Assembly (NCBI GenBank): GCA_046349635.1
Contig: JAXMBX010000003.1
Coordinates: 1 to 64,000 of the forward strand
Direction: 5' to 3'
Length of the DNA stretch: 64,000 bases
From: JAXMBX01 sp046349635
GTDB taxonomy: Bacteria; Planctomycetota; Planctomycetia; Planctomycetales; Planctomycetaceae
Below the pieces are notes generated by a model. It ran no database searches. It had not been told where the DNA came from and worked only from the letters and a program-made list of their open reading frames with translations. Numbering within the stretch: the first letter of the stretch is position 1; the number at the start of each line of letters is the position of its first letter. Both the position numbers and the translations under genes were made by a program. Shown here in pieces: positions 55,902-64,000 of the stretch.

Positions 55902-56535
55902 TTACTCGCTCCACTTCCGCTGCAGCACGTGCACCTTCGCAACGTCGTGCATGTAGTGCCCATTGAGTTTCGCCGCCGCGGCCTGGAGCATGTGCTTCTT
56001 CGCTTTTTCCTTGTTCCCAGCCGCCTCCTCATACAGTCCCAGGTAGAGGTGGGCGTACATCTTCGCTTCTTCTCCCCCCTCCTTTTCCGCCGCTTTCAAC
56101 ACCCCCTCTTCGGTCCCCTTCCCCGCGTACAGGGCAAAAACTTCCGCCATCGGCACGCGGGTATCCCGCGCGGTATTGATCTCGATCAGCTGTTTCCGGG
56201 CCTTCTCGATCCTTCCACCCGCGCCCGCAGATGAAATGCCACGTGGCGTTCTCCACGTCATCCGGATTGACGGCCTTGTGGGATTCAAACTGCGCCCGCC
56301 CTTTCTTGAACTCTCCGGCGTAATAGTCGCTGATCCCCCGCTGCCACAGATGCGGAGCATTGGTCGGATCCAGTTCTGCCGCCTTGTCGAAGTCCTGCAG
56401 CGACTCCGCGATTTTATTCTGGCGGAACAGGTCCATCCCCCGCCGGACGAATTCCGCCGCGGTCTGCGGCTCCGCCGCTTGGATGATTCCTGCCAAGCCC
56501 ATCAGTCCAATGAAGATTACGATTCTGCTGCGCAT
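55902..56535 (-). CDS. TPR-repeat exported protein, one frameshift
   Basis: Start ATG 56535, signal peptide IVIFIGLMGLAGIIQAAEP. Two TPR units follow: AAEFVRRGMDLFRQNKIAES and DFDKAAELDPTNAPHLWQRG, then ISDYYAGEFKKGRAQFESHK. Near 56225 the frame changes and continues with IEKARKQLIEINTARDTRVP and AKMYAHLYLGLYEEAAGNKE, then KHMLQAAAAKLNGHYMHDVA to the stop at 55902, about 210 residues in all. Resembles the lipoprotein NlpI-type small TPR proteins. It would act as a periplasmic adaptor; partner unknown. Confidence 0.75.
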
Positions 56536-56572
56536 CGCTCCCCTCCCTGTCGTTCAATCTCGAAGATCTCGG

Positions 56573-56648
56573 CACAAAATCCGGTCGGAGATCACGTTCG
56601 ATCTACTATTTTCACGAGGCCACACGTCGTACAGTGCATCTCGTGTGA
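56573..56648 (+). repeat. Palindromic element family A, copy 9 (degenerate)
   Basis: Left end CACAAAATCCGGTCGGAGAT and centre TCACGTTCGATCTAC fit the family; the right part has lost the CGTCCAGAGC box (CGTCGTACAGTGCATC) and ends TCGTGTGAG. Thirteen bases separate it from the stop codon (56662) of the minus-strand propeller/cadherin-like gene. Confidence 0.65.
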
Positions 56649-56661
56649 GAGTCGAAATCTA

Positions 56662-59600
56662 CTACGTAACCGTGATCAGGGCAATGTCCCGGCTGGTGCT
56701 GAACGCCGTCGTCCCACCCGCAGCCGCGATCGGCTGGAAGGTTCCATGGACGCCGTCCGTTTCATCCCAGCCGATAAACGAGATCCCCGCCGTTCCGGTG
56801 AAGCCCTGGGCAGGCTGGAACCGGAGGAACGTGTCGGAATCCCCGTCCAGCAATAGCGCGTTCCCGAGGTTAATGGTCCCGAAATCGGTCCAGGTACCCC
56901 CCGCATCAACGGTGAACTGCCACGTGCCATGCGAAGAATCCGCTCCGATGATCGCCATCCCGTTCACGCTCCCGCTGATGTCCACGTCCGTGATCCCCCC
57001 ATTGGGTGCCATCCGGGCGATGATGTCCGAGACCAGCGTCCCACCGTTATTGTTATTGCTGATCCCGCTCGGAATCGAATTGAGTGTCGGCGTCCCCTGA
57101 TTGTTGAGTCGCGGCGCGTCGTTCTGTGCCGTGACCACAATCTGGGCATCCTGCCGGCCTGTACTGTAAGCCGCGGCCCCCCCCGCCGAGGTGATCGCAT
57201 GCAAACTGCCGTTCGCTGCGGCGTCAGACTGGTCCCACGCGACGAACGTGAACTTGGCATCCCCGTTGTAGTCCTTCTTGGGCTGATAGCGGATCCGCGT
57301 GTTGGCATCGGAAGCCAGCAGCAAGGCATTCCCGAGGCTGGTTGAGCCGAAGTTCGTCCAGTTCGCCCCGCCGTCGGTCGTGAACTGCCAAGTTCCCTTC
57401 AACTGGTTCGCACCAATGATCGCGATGCCTGACCCTGCAAAATTATCCGGGTCAACCACCGTGCCTCCGTTCGTCGTCATCCGGCTCAGCAGAACGGAAA
57501 CGAGCGTCCCCGGATTCGTGTCGTCCGGTTCGTCTTCTCTGATTTGATCCAGCAACGGCAGGTTATTCGTCCGGGTCAGTCTCGGGGCTTCCTGGGTCGG
57601 ATTGACAGTGATTGTGAAGAAGTCCCGCTTGATGCTGTATGCCGAGATTCCTCCAGCCTTGATGATGGATGTCTTGATGCCATTGATTCCACCGGTTTGA
57701 TCCCGGGCAACAGCCACAAACGCAGCCGAACCGTTGAGATTCGCTTTTGGGGAACGAAGCGTGCCCGCGTTTGGGAATCAGACGCCAGCAGCAGCGCGGC
57801 ATTCAGCCCTGTGGTTCGAAATCCGGCAGTGGATCCCATTGTCCGTACTGTATTCCCATTTTCCGTTTTGATTGATTGGCGCCCGATGATCGCGAGTCCC
57901 TGCTTAGCGGCGACGTCGGGATCGAGTATCCCTCGATTCGGTCCCATGCTGGCAATTATGTCAGCGGCAATGCACGAGTTGGAGGCAAGGGCAAGATCCT
58001 CGCCAATCGCCGGCAACGAGGGATCTCTCCGGAGTTCAAAATCGGGGCGGTGTTGGGGAGCAAACAAAGATCGTCGCCGTTGCAAGTTCCGAATCAAACG
58101 CACCATCCGTTGCCTGGTAAGTAATAACCACGGTCCCGCTGTATCGGTGCGGCTCGTACGCAATCCGCCCGTCTGGATAGAATGTCAACGAATCTCCAGG
58201 AGCCCCTCCCGCCGTGGAGATAAGGCGACACGTGAGAGGTTGGCACTTCCGCTCACATCGTTCGCCAGAATTCCGGGGGCCGCAACCGAGAGCCGGAACG
58301 TCCACATCGGTTTGATAGAAATCATTCGCGACGATCGGCTTGGGAATCGATTGCTGGAGTTTCAGCAAAGGAACATATCGTCGACTCCCGCCGATGTCCG
58401 GGTAACGACCCCCTGTCCTGGATCAAGATCGGCAGTCGCGTAAACGCCCCGTGACGAAAATCTCCCCCCACCCGTTCACCGACACCGATCGCGGATTGAC
58501 GATATCGCTTTGGGATGTCCCCCGAGATGGAGGACTTCGTCGAAATCCCCGGTGAAAAGCGAGCACAAAGGCATCGGAATTTCCCCGCCGTCAGGTTGGA
58601 AGTCGTCGCCCGAAGTCGAAATCCACCGTGTTGACAAATCGTCCCGCAACATAAAGTGTGTTCGCACGATCGTAGTAGAGGGCATCCACACTATCCCCGC
58701 CGGTCGATCCATAGTTTTGTGCCCACACCGGATTACCGGTGGAATCCAGCTTCAACACGAATCCGTCATCATCTCCGTTGGAAGTGATCGTAGTAGTGGC
58801 CGACGGCCCCAGGATCTCCATGCTCCCCGCAAAATGTCCGGCGAGATAGGCATTTCCCGACGCGTCCAGTTCAAGTTCGGAGGCACGATCCGAAACGATG
58901 TTGTTCACCGTCCCCATCGTTGTGACGTAAGCGAAGCTGCCGTCGGCAGTCAATTTCACAAGGTAGCCGTCCGCTTTATCGATCGTATCTGAAGAAACGA
59001 TCTTCGTTCCTTGACCGGGATCAATCGATCCCCACGAAACCTCCGGAAAAATAGACGTTTTGAGCTTTATCAACTTCGGGAATCTATGAAGGAACTTTTC
59101 TGTCTGCGGGGGGGTTAACGTTCGGCAGGTTTTTCGAGGGATTTCGTCCAGACAAAATTGCCGTCCAGATCCAGTTTCGTGATGTAAGCCTGGTCGTCGA
59201 GAGAGTTGTTGTTCACGAAGAGGTTCCCGTGCCGGGATCCATGTCCGCAGAACCGGGACAATTTCCCACTCCGGAGTAAACGCTCCCATCGCGGTCTGTT
59301 TGAATCGCATAGGGAAAAACGTCTGCGCCGTTCCATTCCCTAACGATCTGACCCAACTCAGTGTTCCCGCGTTGGTGTATTTGGCAATGAACGCCGATTG
59401 GATGGAGTCGCTTGACAGCGTGGAATTTCCCGGGCCGATGTCGAAGTCCGTTGTTCCCACAAAACTCCCGGAAACATGCAGTTCATCGAAATTGCTCAAG
59501 CTCAAGTGGATATTCGTTGTGACCCCCCCTCCGGAGATCTGTCCCGCCCATGGCCACTGATACTCCCTGTCGCGTCGTACTTCGCGATGTAATAATCCTG

Positions 59601-59890
59601 GGTGTTGGCACTGGTGAGATTCTTCGTTCAGCACCAGGATCGAAATCGACCGTACCGCTGAATCTCCCTGCGACGTAAACGTTCCCCAGATGATCCGTCG
59701 CGGTACGGAATATCAATATCAACGCCCGTGCTTCCCGAGCATCGGCATGCCCGAACGCCGGAGTAGGCAACGCGCGGATCTCAAGTGTTTCCAGGCCGCT
59801 TCCGGTCGGATATTTTAACCCCCCGTTTTTTCGGACCCGGCGGGCATGATCACGACTGAACAAACCTTCCAGCCAGTTGCGCAACACCAT
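56662..59890 (-). pseudogene. Large secreted propeller/cadherin-like protein, multiply frameshifted
   Basis: About 1,076 codons in at least five frames form one surface protein. The N-terminus (59890) has a charged leader and GSGLETLEIRALPTPAF, the planctomycete LExR-type export motif. Next come SBBP/propeller-type repeats: GNVYVAGRFSGTVDFDPGA, GSFVGTTDFDIGPGNSTLSS and GNAYLAGHFAGSMEILG, followed by FVLKLDSTGNPVWAQNYGS. The C-terminal third has three or four tandem modules of about 115 residues, each with GTWQFTTDGGANWTNFGSTS-like and LGNALLLASDANTRIRYQP-like segments (two in 57717-56662, one degenerate upstream). The last 351 residues are in one frame. Presumed cell-surface structural or adhesive protein. 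Confidence 0.7.
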
Positions 59891-60142
59891 TCTGACATGC
59901 TCCCGAGAGATCGTGAGTTGAATTCCGTACGAGTTCCCTCGCGGTCACGTACCTCGAACCAGAGCTTCCTCGGGATGACCCAGGGAAATTCTTCTGAATG
60001 AGGAACGCGGGGTATTAAAAGAGCGAAGGAGGGGAATTCTTAAGGTATCCTTAGAATCGAGGCTGTGCCAGACCCTTTGCAGGATAATCCGCTCGAAAGT
60101 AGGCGAAACCGGGTCAGTCTTTCAGGCCCGCCCAATAAAAAA

Positions 60143-60171
60143 AACGCCGTTCCTTTTCAGGGAACGGCGTT
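60143..60171 (-). terminator. Rho-independent terminator of the sigma-factor gene
   Basis: AACGCCGTTCC (60143-60153) pairs perfectly with GGAACGGCGTT (60161-60171) around a 7-base loop. On the minus strand the stem is followed by a run of eight T (A run 60137-60144). It lies about 30 bases past the stop codon of the sigma gene. This is one of two clear intrinsic terminators in the window. Confidence 0.92.
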
Positions 60172-60199
60172 CTTCGTTCAGGCGTCGGTTTCATGCGCA

Positions 60200-60772
60200 T
60201 CAGCCCACCATTTGCAATTCGCCGAGTTCGACCTTCAGCCGATTACGGGCGGTATGCAGCCGGCGCTTGATCGTACCGACAGGGCTGTCGAACTGGTCGC
60301 TCATCTGCTTCAGGGACTGGCCCTCGAAGTAGAACGCGATCAGCGTCCGACGATCCAGCTCGCGGAGCTTCTCAATGCAGCCCCACAGGTTCCCCGCGGT
60401 CTCCCGCTGCAACAAACGCTGCAAAGGGTTGCTGTCCCGCGCGGTCTCGAAGGCCACCAGTTCCGCCTGTTCGTGAGAAACCACGTCAGGCCGTCGAATC
60501 GCGTGGTTGATCGACATCCGTACGGCGATCTGCTTCAGCCAGGGCGCGAACCGCGCCGGTTCGCGAAGCTGAGGCAGCTTACGCCAAGCACGCATCAACA
60601 CTTCCTGGGTCACCTCGAGCGCCTCGGAACGATTCCGCAACCGACGCAACACGATCGCGAACACAATGCTCTGGAACCGGTTCGCCAGGCGGCCGAACGC
60701 GGACGCGTCACCCTCCTGCGCTTCGATCACATCCTGCAAGTACTCCGGCTCCTGTTCAGTTTCGATCTCCAT
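60200..60772 (-). CDS. ECF-like RNA polymerase sigma factor
   Basis: A 190-residue protein. Region 2 is EGDASAFGRLANRFQSIVFA followed by RNRSEALEVTQEVLMRAWRK (core binding and -10 recognition); region 4 is LRELDRRTLIAFYFEGQSLK followed by FDSPVGTIKRRLHTARNRLK, the helix-turn-helix for -35 recognition. This two-domain layout without region 3 defines ECF sigma factors, which direct RNA polymerase to stress or envelope genes. No anti-sigma gene follows: an intrinsic terminator comes directly after. ATG at 60772. An inverted repeat overlaps its leader (60781-60799). Confidence 0.93.
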   Translation of the reverse strand: MEIETEQEPEYLQDVIEAQEGDASAFGRLANRFQSIVFAIVLRRLRNRSEALEVTQEVLMRAWRKLPQLREPARFAPWLKQIAVRMSINHAIRRPDVVSHEQAELVAFETARDSNPLQRLLQRETAGNLWGCIEKLRELDRRTLIAFYFEGQSLKQMSDQFDSPVGTIKRRLHTARNRLKVELGELQMVG

Positions 60773-60780
60773 GATCTTTT

Positions 60781-60799
60781 TTCCCGCGTCAAACGGGAA
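60781..60799 (-). promoter_or_regulatory. Inverted repeat in sigma-factor leader
   Basis: TTCCCG (60781-60786) and CGGGAA (60794-60799) pair around seven bases, 8-27 bases upstream of the sigma start codon. The right-hand arm in transcript sense lies where a ribosome-binding site would be, so it could be an operator or a translation-control hairpin. No other copies were looked for systematically. Confidence 0.4.
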
Positions 60800-60913
60800 A
60801 CCTTTCTATATGTGTGGAGCGCCTCTTCAGGAAGGCCTCCAGAAATCCGGGAAGAAGAAAACACCAATGATCCAGAACGAAATCCACCGGTTAAAAAGTT
60901 CCGGGGAGTTCCT

Positions 60914-61395
60914 TCAGGCCACCTGCATCGCCATCTCGAAGGGCTTCAAGCTGAGGTTGTCCGCGAAGACAACGGCTGAAAGCGGAAATGGCAAAGCGGC
61001 AGTGAACACGTCGGGATTCCGTTTCGGAGTCCGCCGGGCTTCTGCCGTCTCATTCAAATTGTCGTGACACAGTGGTCTTAACTGTGTAACGCTCTCTGAA
61101 TGAACAGCGAGGCCTGGGCGGTAGCCGGTACGGTGGAGCTTTGCCACCGACAACGGGCTACGGACGTCCGGCGGGAGCAACGGGCCGAGTCTCTCCGTGT
61201 CAGGCAACCTGACCCCGTGGACATCGCCGTCTGCATCATTCCCGTAAAGGGTGCCGGCATTGGTTTTCCCGATTTAAGGTGTGCCGCTGCCGAGCATTCC
61301 AGGTGATGCAGATAGCCGACGACCAGGACGTTGCGAAGGTCATTGCGAATCGCGACCTGACGGGCAACATTCTGAATCTGGTTAATCTGAGCCAT
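60914..61395 (-). CDS. Hypothetical protein, possible single frameshift
   Basis: ATG at 61395 has AGAGGTG six bases upstream, a good ribosome-binding site. The first 45 residues (MAQINQIQNVARQVAIRNDL, VVGYLHHLECSAAAHLKSG) look natural. The frame remains open to 61078, but near 61250 a second frame with more balanced composition continues to a stop at 60914 (RLPDTERLGPLLPPDVRSPL, PLSAVVFADNLSLKPFEMAM). I do not recognise either version. It precedes the sigma gene on the same strand with a 141-base gap. Confidence 0.35.
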
Positions 61396-61664
61396 TGCTT
61401 CACCTCTTTTTGGTCTTGTGGCAGGCACAACATTGGGCAGTCGACGCCGGCTGTCTTCAGCCGGGGCTGCCGAGGGTGTTCTCGGCGGGAATTTTTCTTT
61501 CAAAACGACCGAGAAAAGACACCTTCACACCCCCCTAGACGCCAACTCTAGGACGGAGGTTCACTCTTTCCTACGATTTTTTTCGAACTTTTACAGCCCC
61601 AATCCCCATGAAATCTTGGAGAGGAAACCCGGCTGCAGGATCTATCTGGCTTCTGGGGAAGAAC

Positions 61665-62723
61665 TTACGGCGTAAAGTTCGCCTGGGCTTCCAGCGTGCT
61701 GCAGAACCGGGAAATTAATTGCGCCGCCGCTTCCAGGTCATCCAGAGAGATCACTTCGACCGGGGAATGCATGTACCGGTTCGGAATCGCCACGATCCCG
61801 GTCGCCATCCCCCCCCGGCTGATCTGCATCACGTTCGCGTCATTCCCCGCCGGTTTCGCCAGCCCGGAAATCTGGTACGGAAGGTTATGCCCCTTTGCCA
61901 GTTCGACCAGCTTTTCGTGGACCGCATGGTTCACGTTCGGACCGCGGTAAATGACCGGCCCCTTCCCCAGTTTCACGTCACCATGCTGCTTCTTGTCCAA
62001 CGTCGGGCAGTCGGTCGCGTGGGTCACGTCCACCGCGATTCCAATCTGCGGCTCAATCGTAAACGCACTCGTGATCGCTCCTCGCAGTCCGATCTCTTCC
62101 TGCACCGTCGAGACCGCGCTCACCGATGCCTGCGGATGCATCGAGGCGGTCAGTTGCAGCGCGCGCATCACAACCCACGCGCCGACCTTGTTATCCATCC
62201 CCGGCGCAGCCGCCAGGCCATCCCGCAACGGACGGAAACCCAGTTCAAATGTCACCGGGTCGCCGATCGCCACGACCGACTCCGCATCTGCCTTGTCCTT
62301 CGCACCGATGTCGATCCACAGGTCTTTCATTTCCGGAACGGTTTTCCGCTCGTCGGGAGTCAACAGGTGAATCGCCTTGCGGGCGATGACCCCCGGGACC
62401 GCTCCGGTTTTACCCCACACCTGCAGGTTCTGGCCGATGAGCATCTGCAGATCCCAGCCCCCAATCCCCTCGACCCACAGATACCCCTGATCGTCGATGT
62501 ATTTGACCATCAGCCCGATCTGGTCGCAGTGTCCCGCCAGCATGATCCGCGGCGATCCTTCCGGATTCAGCGTGGCAATCACGTTCCCGTGCGTATCCGT
62601 TTTCACATCCTTGCAGAACCCCTTCACGAAGGAGCGGACCACGTCCTGCGCAGGCCGTTCATATCCGGAAGGACTCGGGGCGTGCAGCAGGGCTTTTAAA
62701 AAATCCAGAGAAGCAGCTTCCAT
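61665..62723 (-). CDS. M42 family metallopeptidase (glutamyl aminopeptidase-like)
   Basis: A 352-residue di-metal aminopeptidase. Ligand motifs occur in order: LAGHCDQIGLMV (His-Asp, about 61-72), APGMDNKVGAWV (bridging Asp), TVQEEIGLRGA (catalytic and metal Glu-Glu), GIAVDVTHATDCP (Asp) and NRYMHSPVEVISL (His). M42 enzymes (FrvX, PepA/TET type) form large cytosolic shells that trim peptides. ATG at 62723 has GGAG five bases upstream; the longer frame to 62822 would run through a terminator and is rejected. The frame is intact. Confidence 0.94.
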   Translation of the reverse strand: MEAASLDFLKALLHAPSPSGYERPAQDVVRSFVKGFCKDVKTDTHGNVIATLNPEGSPRIMLAGHCDQIGLMVKYIDDQGYLWVEGIGGWDLQMLIGQNLQVWGKTGAVPGVIARKAIHLLTPDERKTVPEMKDLWIDIGAKDKADAESVVAIGDPVTFELGFRPLRDGLAAAPGMDNKVGAWVVMRALQLTASMHPQASVSAVSTVQEEIGLRGAITSAFTIEPQIGIAVDVTHATDCPTLDKKQHGDVKLGKGPVIYRGPNVNHAVHEKLVELAKGHNLPYQISGLAKPAGNDANVMQISRGGMATGIVAIPNRYMHSPVEVISLDDLEAAAQLISRFCSTLEAQANFTP

Positions 62724-62739
62724 GACATCTCCATAAAAA

Positions 62740-62761
62740 AAGGTGCGACGTTGCGCACCTT
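62740..62761 (-). terminator. Rho-independent terminator between small-protein and peptidase genes
   Basis: AAGGTGCG (62740-62747) pairs with CGCACCTT (62754-62761) around a 6-base loop, followed on the minus strand by a run of seven T. It lies 32 bases past the stop codon of the 62794-63063 gene and just upstream of the M42 start, so the peptidase must have its own promoter or rely on read-through. Confidence 0.85.
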
Positions 62762-62793
62762 GATGAATACCGAAGTTTTGGGGAAAGGTGCGC

Positions 62794-63063
62794 TTACGCC
62801 CGTTCGAGCACCGTGAATTCATCCAGCGTCACCGTCGTCTCTTCCGGCACTGTCCCATCCTTCCGGAGCACGATCAAGTCCTGAAACGCCTTGTCGTCCT
62901 GGTTACGGTCGACGTGCAGCCCATTCCGACGGCGTTCCGTCCGGACGACCGTCCCCGCCACCTTGTATTCCCAGATCTTCAGTCCCACCTTCACGCGACG
63001 GGTCACCTGGATGTGATCGCCGGGGCGAAGCTCTTCATAACGGATCTGGGCAACTGTGGGCAT
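62794..63063 (-). CDS. Small hypothetical protein (beta-rich, possible SH3-like fold)
   Basis: An 89-residue protein: MPTVAQIRYEELRPGDHIQV at the N-terminus, then KIWEYKVAGTVVRTERRRNG and ETTVTLDEFTVLERA. The alternation of hydrophobic strands and the RPGDHI turn suggest a small SH3/KOW-like barrel, inferred only from pattern. ATG at 63063 lies six bases after GGAGAGG; the ATG at 63069 overlaps that site and is less likely. A strong terminator follows. Intact frame and clear expression signals indicate a real gene of unknown function. Confidence 0.7.
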   Translation of the reverse strand: MPTVAQIRYEELRPGDHIQVTRRVKVGLKIWEYKVAGTVVRTERRRNGLHVDRNQDDKAFQDLIVLRKDGTVPEETTVTLDEFTVLERA

Positions 63064-63211
63064 CGTCATCCTCTCCCTGAAAACAAGACTCCTGCGACCG
63101 GAAACAAGCTTCCGTGACAGAGCAACATCCTAGCAAAGAAAACAAAGCCCAGGTTGAAACGCCGTCTGGCCTCTCACAACCCGCCCTGAACGCTGTCTTT
63201 AAGGACTCCCT

Positions 63212-63283
63212 GACAAAATGCGGTGGGTGATCACGCTGGATCTGCAGATCTGCGGAAAACCGCACTCCGTCAGGCATTTTGTC
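63212..63283 (+). repeat. Palindromic element family A, copy 10
   Basis: A 72-bp copy with perfect GACAAAATGC / GCATTTTGTC ends, inner GCGGT / ACCGC pairing, centre TGATCACGCTGGATCTGC, and a right box CTCCGTCAGGC that differs from the family. The right end lies ten bases from the ilvC stop codon (63294). Confidence 0.9.
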
Positions 63284-63293
63284 TGAGTTTGGC

Positions 63294-64000
63294 TCAGGTG
63301 ATGACCTTCGCCTTGATCCACGTCATCATGCTCCGGAGCTGGGCTCCCACCTTCGATGATGTGGTTCCGTTCGCGACGGCGGGCCGCTGGAAACCGGCCT
63401 GGTTGGCCTTGTTTTCCAGAATCCACTGACAGGCGAAATCCCCGTTCTGGATTTCGGTCAGGATCTTCTTCATTTCCTTCTTGGTTTCATCCGTCACAAT
63501 CCGCGGCCCACGGGTGTAATCCCCGTATTCCGCGGTGTTCGAGATGCTGTACCGCATGTAGTTCAAGCCACCCTGATACATCAGGTCGACGATCAGCTTC
63601 AGCTCGTGCATGCATTCGAAATACGCCATTTCGGGCTGATAGCCCGCTTCGACCAGCGTTTCGAACCCGGCCTTTACCAGGGCGCTCACGCCGCCGCACA
63701 GCACAACCTGTTCGCCGAACAGGTCCGTTTCGGTCTCTTCCGCGAACGTGGTTTCGATGACACCCCCACGCGTTCCGCCGATCCCCTTCGCATAGGCGAG
63801 GGCCAGTTGGCGGGCCGAGTCGAACGCCCTTGATACATCGCGATCAGCGAGGGAACGCCCGCACCCTTTTCATATTCGGCACGAACCAGGTGGCCAGGGC
63901 CCCTTCGGGGCGACCAGCGCGGCGTCCGCCGGAGGCTGAACCACGCCCGAAGTGAATGTTGAATCCGTGCGAACACAACAGCAAGTTTCCCTTGGACAAG
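63294..64000 (-). CDS. ilvC: Ketol-acid reductoisomerase, C-terminal part, frameshifted
   Basis: The gene enters from the right edge, so its N-terminus is outside. Visible blocks: VVFAHGFNIHFGR near 63960, LVRAEYEKGAGVPSLIAMYQ (63880-63830), then in the final frame RQLALAYAKGIGGTRGGVIE, LFGEQVVLCGGVSALVKAGF and YFECMHELKLIVDLMYQGGL, the class I IlvC knotted domain with its metal-binding Asp and Glu residues. Frame breaks lie near 63897 and 63828. IlvC converts acetolactate to dihydroxyisovalerate with NADPH in branched-chain amino-acid synthesis. It is essential in prototrophs, so the breaks are probably sequencing errors. Confidence 0.92.

Noticed and set aside
59140..59160. TTTCGTCCAGACAAAAT inside the surface-protein gene as a further family A remnant
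   Set aside because: Only the short box matches, it lies in coding sequence, and no paired arm is near.
2610..63283. Family A elements as integron attC sites
   Set aside because: They share orientation and pairing arms, but ends do not fit the attC core consensus (RYYYAAC/GTTRRRY), spacing is about 2-13 kb, flanking genes are chromosomal housekeeping types and no integrase is present.
2610..63283. CRISPR-like array
   Set aside because: Repeats are dispersed singly at irregular kilobase distances, not in regular short spacing, and no cas gene is seen.

Overview
The window reads as a draft-quality piece of a planctomycete chromosome (order Planctomycetales is an inference). The evidence is a DUF1549/DUF1553 protein followed by a DUF1501 protein, a PVC-type dehydrogenase ending in a CxxCH haem motif, a three-copy GYF-domain protein, secreted proteins with an N-terminal 'LExR' motif, and a sense strand that is generally C-rich on the + strand whichever way genes point. 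Many genes are interrupted by frameshifts, several at homopolymer runs, so indel sequencing errors are the simplest reading; true decay cannot be excluded. No rRNA, tRNA, CRISPR array or prophage was seen.

Layout. 0-2.6 kb: a partial amidinotransferase-type enzyme, a STAS anti-sigma antagonist with its serine-kinase partner, and a methyltransferase. 2.8-4.9 kb: broken alpha-glucan phosphorylase. 5-16 kb: a minus-strand cell-surface polysaccharide region with five glycosyltransferases (one truncated) and a Wzt/Wzm-like ABC exporter, interrupted by a complete insertion sequence and a truncated dapA fused to a truncated glycosyltransferase. 16.6-19.3 kb: large secreted esterase. 19.5-23.5 kb: dehydrogenase, acpS, MmgE/PrpD protein and mobA. 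23.2-25 kb: shattered type IIG-like methyltransferase gene. 25-34 kb: PAP2-like lipoprotein lacking catalytic histidines, MoxR ATPase, a DUF255 protein fused to a DsbD-N-like domain, and the PVC dehydrogenase. 34-44.3 kb: secreted and membrane proteins, a cyclase-family hydrolase, a SpoIIAA-like protein, an ATP-grasp-like protein, and the DUF1549-DUF1501 pair. 44.3-51.1 kb: a PD-(D/E)XK-like nuclease, an operon of acyltransferase plus IorA and IorB, and an acyl-CoA dehydrogenase. 51-60 kb: the GYF protein followed by a heavily frameshifted stretch (aldose epimerase, macro domain, TPR protein, large secreted propeller/cadherin-like protein). 60-64 kb: ECF-like sigma factor, M42 aminopeptidase, a small conserved-looking protein and the 3' part of ilvC.

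The most unusual feature is a dispersed 72-78 bp palindromic element (called family A here) with ten copies or remnants, all in the same chromosomal orientation. Its outer stem varies with compensating changes on both arms (AAAA/TTTT, ACAA/TTGT, GAC/GTC, GCAC/GTGC, CTCAC/GTGAG). In seven places its right end lies 5-13 nt beyond the stop codon of a minus-strand gene. I do not recognise it as a named element. Two other palindromic families (B, six copies; C, two copies) and a group of hairpins with a shared flank also occupy intergenic spaces.
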